Assembly: GCA_948567375.1 (NCBI GenBank)
Contig: OX419759.1
Span: 62,772,593-62,836,592, forward strand
Direction of reading: 5' to 3'
DNA from: Lunularia cruciata
Lineage: Eukaryota > Streptophyta > Marchantiopsida > Lunulariales > Lunulariaceae
DNA length: 64,000 bases
Positions 56,022 to 64,000 of this stretch are shown here, piece by piece (the first letter of the stretch is position 1; each line of letters opens with the position of its first letter). The notes under the pieces were generated by a model that did no database searches, was not told the origin of the DNA, and saw only the letters and a list, made by a program, of their open reading frames with translations. Position numbers and translations under genes: made by a program.

Positions 56022-59000
56022 TGCATTTTCCGGGCGGTAACGTGTACACCAGGTCCCCGTTGGACCATCTAGCGTTGTGGATTTATCGACCCTCTCTTTC
56101 GGAGCTGCTGTAAATGTTGAGATCTCTATCCTCGAGAGCTTTTTGTTTTGTCCAAGCCTATGGTTTAGAGGGGAATATACGTACGCCTTCAGTGGCTTGT
56201 ATCCGAGCTGGCTGGTTCTAATCTTGGACCTCCATTGTTGTTCTTGTATGTTTTCTTGTGGAAATGAGAGAACCGGACGAAATTGCCTTTGATGGAAGCA
56301 AAACACCTACATTTTGCTAGGTTGATAGTAAGAAACACGTTTCTTCGGGTCTACATAACATGTTACGTCATCATTGTGACATCTGCCTTGTATCAATCCC
56401 GAAGGCACGAAGGAAGATGGCAGTGAATACAAGATATGTGAGGGAGACTCGCAATCAAATCACGAGCTGGGTAGAGGCAGCGTTTTGCCGGGTGGCAAAC
56501 TGTCACCACTTTTGTAGCACGAAGTGCATCTAGACAAGTAATGAATGAGTGCCCACTTCAAGTGGGCAATTTCTAGTATCCTCAATGATGATGGTTCCGA
56601 GATTGTTGGCTGGATTGAACTTTTGAGGATGTATATCCGGTTTCTCTCAACTTTTTCGTTTTATCTAACCTTCTTCTAGTATACCATGGTTGCATCCAAT
56701 CGTGGATTTTCATATGACAAGATACAATATCTATTTAGACATAGTACGTAGTTGGTGTCCTGTTTGTGCAACAACCACCACAAACACTTCTGCATGCGTT
56801 CTTCACGGTGTCGTCGGAGACAAACGTGCAGAACGCGGGTCAAAATCTCTTCGTATGAGGGTTTAGGCTACTGGCATAGAAGCACAGTTAAAGAATCCTA
56901 TTCTAATACTCTGGATGGCGTGGAGGAAATACAGGAATGCGAAGATACTACCAAAGCACAGAACGTCGAACTACTTGGTCCAAATCGCGCGTTCCTTGAC
57001 TATGTGTATTATCTCTTATTCGGCAATGTTTGCAGGGTAACACACAGGTTCTGAGCCACGATGGTGTAGAAGATCCTAGATATACTGAATTTCTGTCTAG
57101 GAAGGTGTGTGTTTGAAGATGAAAATCAGACTGAAGTATTCCACAAGCAGCTGAAGTCTTGATTTTGTTTAAAAACATTCGCGCCATGAGGATAGGCTGC
57201 CAAAGCGTCGTACCTTTTAGTCTCACAAACTACAAATATGGAATGCATGCCTAAAGTGAACTCATCAAATCTGGTTTGGGGATAGACATACTCTGAGTAA
57301 GCTGGTGAAGGAAGACAACATTAAACGTAAACTCGAGAGTAGTAAAATTAGCGATCAAGGATTTAGTTTCCCTGCTTTGCCCCCGATTTCAATGCCCTAC
57401 CTTGTTGATGGGGTCTCCCCATCCTTCATGTGTTCTACGGGTCGCCTTTTCCCCTTGAATTAATCGAGATCGTATATACATCAAATGGAAATCTGCGCGG
57501 AATCTGTAATCTGCACCAAAATGCCAGAAATCATCACTTACGGCAGACGCTTTGACACCTCTGGGACGGCGCTATTTTAGCACGTTGTGAAAGATAACGA
57601 GATGGCTCACGAGGAAGGTGTTTACAGTAGTTCATACCGTATGTCTTGTCGAACTCGCGATGGCGGCGGAGTAAACTTGCGCCAGATGGCCGTAATAAAA
57701 TTCTCGCAATTGTATCTTTGCATTTTGAGGACCAAAGTTGTGTATCCTTCCATGCTGTGTCCAGCATTACTGTCTGTGAGGACGATAGAGTCCGCCATTG
57801 TTTATTGTTTCGGAAGAGCCAATCGACAGCGAAGATGAAGTTTCATCCCTAGTTACAGCAAGCCCGTGTCTTCACTACTCTTAATCTTGCAGTCAATGGC
57901 CGATTCAAGTAGAGTTCCCTTAGTTTTGCAGGACTCAAGGTTTAGCAAGTTTACAACGCAGATCATAAGGCATTTCTCCTCACCGGGACGCTAACATCAA
58001 TGCACCGGTTAAACTTCACTGCCCGGGGGTTTCCAGGTACACTACTGTGAATCGCAGAACACTCGCGACGAGAGAAGGTCTGCGGAACGTGAATTTCTTA
58101 CATCCGGAAATTTCAGTTGATATTTGAAATCAGTGTGATGATTGAATTTTTACGTCCATGACGTTATAATACAATATGTGCAGTTCTAAAAGTGCAAGTT
58201 GCCCTCAATATACACCGTAGCGACTAATCGTTCGGATTTCGAGTGATTGCACGAACGGTGAACGATAACTTGATGAAAAGAATCAGACTCCAATTCTCTT
58301 CATGATATCCGCTCTGAACGCAAGAATGTCACCGTATATCACCCAATTACAGATACGACCTTGACTGACTCTGTGTAGATCGTTTTGTCAAGCTTATGTA
58401 CCCAAGATCACATCCTGCGCAGCCGTGAATGGTCTTTGTTTCCTTATCAGTCCATCGTCAGTCAAAAGGAAATGCAGTTCAGTCTGTTTAAGATACTAAA
58501 GAAACTGTACAATCAAGCCCGGATCAGCATAGCAACAAGTGCATCTCAAAGAATCGCCAATCTCAAGTTGGAAATTCAACAGTGTCTCCTATACTCGAGT
58601 AGGGTATATCTGGTAGCACGACATCTAGGGGAACCCGACAAAAGACTGAAGGGGTAGAAGAGCAGTTGGTTCTCTCTGTTAGGGCAGCTCGAGAACTGTG
58701 ACAGGAGTGTTCGTACGCCCCATGCGTGTTCTTCCCTGATATGATATTCAGAAATCGTTTTCCCCCATCAGGAGCTGCAGACAACCGCAATAAGGCCGCT
58801 TGTCCCGCATGCAGGTTGGAGACCGACGAAATCAGCTGGAGACTGCATAGTGGCTGACGAGTCCACTATATTCCGTTCTAGACAGAAGAATGGAGGGTCA
58901 AGAGTGGGGCCCTAATGGACAACTGTCGGTTACGCTATGCGTTGCTGTAGTCCGACTTTGAATCATCGCAAGTCTTTCTTATTGGTTCAATATGGAGGTA

Positions 59001-59373
59001 GAGCGTTGAAATTGTGCAGAAGAAAGCTACTCGGAGCTTACAATTTGATGTGGGTAATTGCATCCTGCACTTTTGGAGATGATAAGAAGGATAGGTTGCA
59101 AATGCACCTTGCACATGCTTACTGGGTTTCTCATCGAGTCGCTTGGTGATGAAGCGGAAGCTTAGACGAGCAGATAGTCCCGCCTTCAGGACGGGTTTTG
59201 TTCGGCTGGAGAATTGTCGAGAGTTTGATTTGATTTCGCAAGGGAGAGAGAGAGAGAGATAGAGATGCGCCATGATTGTTCGGAGATGACAAAGTTGTGT
59301 GTGCATGTCCATGTTTACTATCAGTTTTAGTTGTCGTGTACGTTATTGGTGGGAATTCAAGTAAGCTAGCAAA
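56022..59373. other. intergenic region between U2AF65 and the NADH dehydrogenase gene
   Basis: No coding frame here resembles a known family and none shows a convincing exon pattern. The first few hundred bases should hold the U2AF65 3' UTR, and the last few hundred the promoter and 5' UTR of the next gene. No RNA gene recognised. Confidence 0.5.
59247..59266 (+). promoter_or_regulatory. GA-repeat tract upstream of the NADH dehydrogenase start
   Basis: A purine run of GA dinucleotides about 110 bp before the ATG. GA tracts in plant promoters and 5' UTRs bind BPC/GAGA-type factors; whether it acts here is an inference. Small upstream ATGs follow it. Confidence 0.4.
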
Positions 59374-61344
59374 ATGCGGGCAGGCCGCTTTGCGAGTTCT
59401 CTGTTACGTCGTGCGTGCGATCACGTTTCCCATGCGTCCAATTCGTACAAGCAATTGGGTGCTCCAAAGCAATGCAGCCAATTACCGATAGTCGGTCAAT
59501 CGTCTCGAGGGTTTTTCACATCTCGAGCAATTGTAGAGGAAATCCCTCGACAGCAAAATTCTGCGCTCAGATCCACCTACTTTTGGAGGAGGAGCCACTC
59601 GTACAGACCAATTCTGTTAGCAGCGGCTGCAACAGGTTGTTTGGGGGGATTGTTTGTGATTGTCGCAGATTCAAGCACTGGCAACGAGCCAGGGAGTTTG
59701 ACCCCGAAAAAGAAGCTTGCCGCAGATCCAAGAACTGGCAAAGAGCCAGAGCGTTTGACCCCGAAAAAGAAGATTGTCGTCCTCGGGACAGGATGGGGAG
59801 GTATGAGTTTCCTGAAAGGGATCGACACAAATTTGTATGAAGTCCAGGTGATATCACCGCGGAACTACTTCGTGTTCACTCCACTAATTCCCAGCGTCAC
59901 AAATGGGACCGTGGAGGCCCGTAGCATAGCGGAGCCTATCCGGAGAATGTGCAGGAATAAAAAGAAGGACGTGAAACTCTACGAAGCGACATGCTTGGAA
60001 ATTGATCCCAACAGCAAGAGGCTTCTGTGCCGAGATGAATCACAAGTTACTGTGAAGGGAAAGGAGGATTTCATCGTCGACTATGATTATCTGGTTATTG
60101 CAGTGGGGGCTCTTACCAATACCTTCGGTACTCCCGGGGTGGAGAAGTACTGTCAATTCCTTAAGGAGTTAGAGGATGCCACGAAAATTAGACAGACTGT
60201 TGTCGACTGCTTTGAGACCGCGTGCTTGCCTCACCTCACCGATGAGGACAGGAAGAAGATTCTCAGCTTCGTCATTGTGGGCGGCGGTCCAACCGGGGTG
60301 GAGTTCGCTGCAGAGCTCCATGATTTGGTCCACCAAGATATGAGTAAACTGTACCCGTCCGTGCAAGAGCATGTCTCCGTGACAGTGATTGAGGCCGTCG
60401 GTCATATACTAAATACATTTGATGCACGAATTCAAGCGTACGCTGAGCAGAAGTTTCAGCGAGATGGCCTGCACTTGAAAACAAATTGTCAAGTGAAGAA
60501 AGTTAACGAAGGAGAATTGATGTACTTCGATAAGAAAGCCAACGAGGAGGTTACTCTACCTTTTGGTCTTGCAGTGTGGTCCACAGGGTTGGGGACCCGA
60601 CCCTTAGTGAAAGATCTGATGCAGCAGATTGGACAAAGTGACAGAAGAGTCTTGGCTACTGATGAGTGGCTCAGAGTCAAGGGATGTGATTCCACTTATG
60701 CGCTTGGGGACTGCGCAACGGTGGAGCAGCGCAAGATTGTTGAAGACATTAACGTTCTGTTCAACTTGGCAGATGCAGACAAGTCAGGAAAATTGACTGT
60801 AGACGAGTTCCAACAGATGCTGGAGCTTGTGCGGGAGAGGTATCCTCAAATTGACACCTATATGAAGAAGAAACAGCTGAAGGATTTGAGGGCTCTCATC
60901 AGACATGCAGAGGCTAACAATGAGACGGATGAAGTGGAGGTCGATCTTGATAGATTCAAGATGGCAGTGGAGCAGATCGACTCGCAGATGACAAAGTTCC
61001 CTGCAACTGCTCAGGTTGCAGCGCAACAGGGAGCTTACGTAGCACTTTGCTTTAATCATCTTCCTTTTGAGTCTGAAGCAGCAGAAGGACCTCCACGCGT
61101 AAGAGGTGAGGGTTTTCATAGATTCAAACCTTTTCGGTATAAACATCTGGGACAATTTGCACCTTTGGGAGGAGAGCAAACTGCAGCCCAGCTACCCGGA
61201 GATTGGATCTCCATAGGTAGAAGCACTCAGTGGCTCTGGTACTCGGTGTATGCAAGCAAACAAGTGAGCTGGAGGACAAGGGCCCTCGTGCTGTACGACT
61301 GGACCAAGAGATTGTTCTTTGGTAGGGATTCCAGTCGCATGTAA
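59374..61344 (+). CDS. NDB: external alternative NAD(P)H dehydrogenase with EF-hand (NDB type), intronless
   Basis: This type II NAD(P)H:quinone oxidoreductase oxidises cytosolic NAD(P)H at the outer face of the inner mitochondrial membrane without pumping protons. It has 656 residues, longer than the usual 570-590. An Arg-rich presequence-like N terminus and a hydrophobic stretch (about 79-98) come first. The FAD-binding GTGWGG is at 138-143 and the NAD(P)H-binding GGGPTG at 303-308. The strand after the latter ends VTVIEAV; Glu there is typical of NADH rather than NADPH use. A canonical EF-hand loop DADKSGKLTVDE is at 467-478, so calcium control is expected. The C terminus YDWTKRLFFGRDSSRM is the family end. 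Residues 98-135 are a 19-residue tandem duplication. The single exon and the first ATG of the long frame fix the start. Confidence 0.94.
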   Translation: MRAGRFASSLLRRACDHVSHASNSYKQLGAPKQCSQLPIVGQSSRGFFTSRAIVEEIPRQQNSALRSTYFWRRSHSYRPILLAAAATGCLGGLFVIVADSSTGNEPGSLTPKKKLAADPRTGKEPERLTPKKKIVVLGTGWGGMSFLKGIDTNLYEVQVISPRNYFVFTPLIPSVTNGTVEARSIAEPIRRMCRNKKKDVKLYEATCLEIDPNSKRLLCRDESQVTVKGKEDFIVDYDYLVIAVGALTNTFGTPGVEKYCQFLKELEDATKIRQTVVDCFETACLPHLTDEDRKKILSFVIVGGGPTGVEFAAELHDLVHQDMSKLYPSVQEHVSVTVIEAVGHILNTFDARIQAYAEQKFQRDGLHLKTNCQVKKVNEGELMYFDKKANEEVTLPFGLAVWSTGLGTRPLVKDLMQQIGQSDRRVLATDEWLRVKGCDSTYALGDCATVEQRKIVEDINVLFNLADADKSGKLTVDEFQQMLELVRERYPQIDTYMKKKQLKDLRALIRHAEANNETDEVEVDLDRFKMAVEQIDSQMTKFPATAQVAAQQGAYVALCFNHLPFESEAAEGPPRVRGEGFHRFKPFRYKHLGQFAPLGGEQTAAQLPGDWISIGRSTQWLWYSVYASKQVSWRTRALVLYDWTKRLFFGRDSSRM

Positions 61345-62869
61345 TTCTTTTACAGAGCAGCCTTCTCCCTGATGTTAAGATCTTGGGATGTTCTTTGATA
61401 GTCAGGTACACGAATGCGATTTCTCTCCTCTGGTTTATCAGCCACGTTCGAAGTCTTTCCAGGTCATATCTTTTATCTTTTGAGATCGACAATTTAGACA
61501 TTCGAAACGGTCAATAGAACGTCATAAATGCAGCTGATGTTCGAAGGATCACATCACAGGCAATCTGCGGATGATCTGCAAGCCAGTCAGTAATACTGCC
61601 AATACCGCCAAAAGCTTACTAATAAGCAACTTTCATTGTACATAGAACGACTACTTGGCCTCGAGAATCTTCAGCTTCCTACATTGGAAACAATCTCGTA
61701 TTGCATGTATCCTCATTGAGTTGTACCATGTAGTTGAATGAATTTCTGGTCGAGGTTGATTCAGCAGAAGGAAAGAGAGTATGAATATGTCTCTCTCTTT
61801 TACCATTGCTGCCCTTCTGATCAAATTTCTGAACGCCATGCGCATTTATAGAGCTAGTTGTCGTAAACAAGAAATGTCTCCTTTTTGTAACTTCTTTTTG
61901 CTCGCGGGATTTACAGGAGCAGTAAGGACAGTGTTGTTTATTTGCTTTATCTTAGATCATCCAATAACATAGTTGATCTTTTCTTGTGGGAATTGTGTCA
62001 ATGTAGAGTTCCATATGGATTTCGGGGTTTCAGTGTGGTGTGTGATGATCCTTAGAAGGTATGTTAATGCAGACGTCCTTAGATGGTGGAGAACGAATAT
62101 TTACCATTATGAATAATGAGTCTTGTCAACATCACTAAAAATACGCATAAAGCGATTGGTATAAGCGTTCAGCTAACGGAGTATTATTTCCTCCTGAAAG
62201 ATGGACATGAAGTAATCGGTACAAGATTTCAGCTAACTGAGTATTATTTCTCCTGTTAAATTGAAGAGGAACAGTGTGAGAAGAGAGTAGATGGTAAAAT
62301 GACACATCTATTTCAACCTGTACTCTTTAATAAGAAAGGAGACAGAAGATTTCAAGAAGAGAAGAGGATGCCTGGATAGTCTACAAAATCAGCGTAACTA
62401 AAGGGGGAATTTTCTGTTTAAGATTAGTCATGACTGATACACTGGGCCCCATACAATGCAAGATGAATCTTCTATAATCTTGGCTCCTACTTTGGACTGG
62501 CAACAACCACGCAACACCCTTAGTAAATTTTGTACATGCCGTTAAGCCCTTCATTGCACAACCTTAAGTATCACTGGCATCATCCCCACCAGAATACATT
62601 CAACTACGCTTGCTAATGCTGCTAGGACCTTCATGCCAAAGGAGAAGATCCCGTCTCTATAAGAGATCTGCGGATTGGAATGTAACTTTAGGTTACCCTC
62701 GTGACAACCTCCTACCCGAAGGATGTGGTGATATGCTTGTAACCGGAGCATATGGTTTCAATCGGTTGCTGAATATTGATAGAAGGATTAGTAAATGCAA
62801 CCGCGGAGATCTTAACGTATGAAACATTTGGGGCGTGTAGAGCCACAACGTCAAGATGCCGAACACGAC
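61345..62869. other. 3' flank of the NADH dehydrogenase gene and intergenic DNA
   Basis: No coding frame with a family match. Two short near-repeats of the form taatcggtacaag...cagctaac(t/g)gagtattatttc (about 62150-62190 and 62215-62250) lie side by side. A run of tac units at 62878-62895 is at the tail of the next gene. Confidence 0.45.
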
Positions 62870-64000
62870 TGCGCCGCCTACTACTACTACTACTGATAAC
62901 GGGACTCCTTCTCGATGGTTCCCACATGCGGGGCTAACAGAAGTTCCAAATGCGGTAAACACACACTGTGCCAACGGCAATTTACGCAGTGAATATCTCG
63001 CTTCAAAATGACGTTGCAGAGCAACCGGACCACCACATACGCGGTGTTTATCAGACATTGTTTTTCGAGCGTTCTCCCCAAATAAGTCACGATTGTGAAG
63101 AGTGCGAGAAAGAACGCTAGTGAATCAAATCCCCAAAAATTCCTGTCTAGATCTTCACGATTTCTGCCATGCACTTGTACCGTGGTAGGTGGTTGAAGCA
63201 TGGCAGCGAAAACCACTCCTCCTAGCAATGCGGTCGTCACCTGAAGTGTGTTTTGGGTATCCTATGCAGCTTTGTTCTGATCGTTGATGGCGCCCATCAA
63301 AGCTGTGTTTGAGGGGATGTCATTCCAGCATGTCGAGCGCGCGATGTAGATCATCTACTTCATTGCTGTATTCGGATTTGCGAGTAGTATTCTCCTGAAC
63401 GATACGCTCACTGCGGGTCCGGGGGAAGGCTCTCAGGACTCCAGTCATCGAGAACCTTAGCCATGCAAGTTTCAGCGGGGTCTCGGTTCTGCAGTTGTAT
63501 AGGGCATGTTTGTAACTAGAATTATTACAGAAGCTCGCAGCTATGTCCACAAGATCTTCTCGAGCACATTGCACGAGCACATCGCACGGCGATGTGAAGT
63601 GGAGAGTCATCCACCTCATAACGCCAGAACCTCTTGTAACCTTTCTGATCATCCAATTCGTCGAACCCGTCTAAATGGAACTGTTTCCTTTGGGAAACCA
63701 AGGAGCTTTACCCTCAAGGTCTACTTTGCTCAATTGAGCTTTCAACTCCACCGGCGGAAACAAGAGCAACTGCTAAAGGACTCCATTGCTCCCGCACCTA
63801 TAGCGCAATGCAGAGGAGTCATGCTTAAATCAAGCTCCTCAGCGAGATCATTCACCTTGATGCCATCGTAGTGAACAAGGTGAGCCACAAGGTTGGCGTT
63901 ATTTTGTGTCACAGCCATGTGCAGGACAGAGTGCCCAAGGATTGGTACGTCAAACCTTTTGTACAGGTCCTCGTCGACATGTTCCCCGCTGCTCGTCTCG
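62870..64000 (-). pseudogene. ankyrin-repeat protein with PGG-like membrane end, broken; continues past window
   Basis: On the minus strand, ankyrin-type units are readable: GHSVLHMAVTQNNANLVAHL (about 63940-63880), LDLSMTPLHCAIGAG and VDDSPLHIAVRC (about 63610-63575). Then comes TETPLKLAWLRF, and a membrane part VTTALLGGVVFAAMLQPP (63243-63190) with LAFFLALFTIVTYL, as in plant PGG-domain ankyrin proteins. A further hydrophobic run (PLSVVVVVGGAVVFGILTLW) follows in a shifted frame at 62910-62850. Frame changes near 63770, 63570 and 63330 and an in-frame TAG at 63262-63264 argue for a pseudogene, although unseen introns could explain some breaks. Confidence 0.6.

Noticed and set aside
61781..61972. 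Small open frame with a hydrophobic stretch downstream of NDB
   Set aside because: 63 codons, no family match, no conserved context; treated as chance.
1..64000. CRISPR arrays, bacterial operons or organellar DNA
   Set aside because: No regularly spaced repeats with unique spacers, and the introns, nuclear splicing factor and LTR retrotransposons show nuclear eukaryotic DNA.

Overview
The window looks like nuclear DNA of a land plant or close streptophyte relative. It holds a spliceosomal gene with many introns and plant-type U2AF65 sequence, a plant-type EF-hand alternative NAD(P)H dehydrogenase without introns, and a broken ankyrin/PGG-type gene. These sit beside about 44 kb of nested, decayed LTR retrotransposons. 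A seedless plant such as a bryophyte would fit, but the sequence does not fix the species.

Layout. Positions 1-8083 (+) hold a decayed Ty3/gypsy element, family A copy A1, running in from outside the window. Its order is gag with zinc knuckles, protease, a captured cytosine-5 DNA methyltransferase domain, reverse transcriptase/RNase H, integrase, PHD finger and 3' LTR. Positions 8191-13863 (-) hold an older gypsy element (family C) whose gag is split by one family-E LTR, itself split by a second family-E LTR. Positions 13977-39717 (-) hold a second A copy (A2) in pieces. It is interrupted by gypsy chromoviruses B1 (14378-20025) and B2 (24214-29816), a fragment of family E (22321-23274) and a separate gypsy-type element D (31243-37815). 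B1 and B2 have exact 5-bp target-site duplications. A2 has lost the methyltransferase and the RT. Positions 40288-43460 (+) are a decayed copia pol split by another E LTR.

Genes. From about 44.6 kb the sequence is host gene space. U2AF65 (45873-56021, +) can be joined from 18 exons into one open frame of 587 codons. The NDB-type external NADH dehydrogenase (59374-61344, +) is a single 656-codon exon. An ankyrin-repeat gene with a PGG-like membrane end (about 62.87-64.0 kb, -) carries frameshifts and a stop and runs out of the window.

Most interesting signals. (1) Family A pairs a DNA methyltransferase (a chromatin writer) with a PHD finger (a histone reader) in one retrotransposon. (2) The gag-protease frame of A1 is closed almost only by TAG, with CAG or CAA at several matching A2 sites, which looks like a fossil of CHG-context methylation. 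(3) The LTRs of family B carry dense heat-shock-element arrays just upstream of a TATA box. (4) Element D has a long coiled-coil coding frame upstream of its primer-binding site, inside what looks like its LTR. (5) U2AF65 has a tandem 3' splice site whose upstream, pyrimidine-rich choice gives an immediate stop. (6) A U2AF65 intron contains a perfect 27-bp hairpin.
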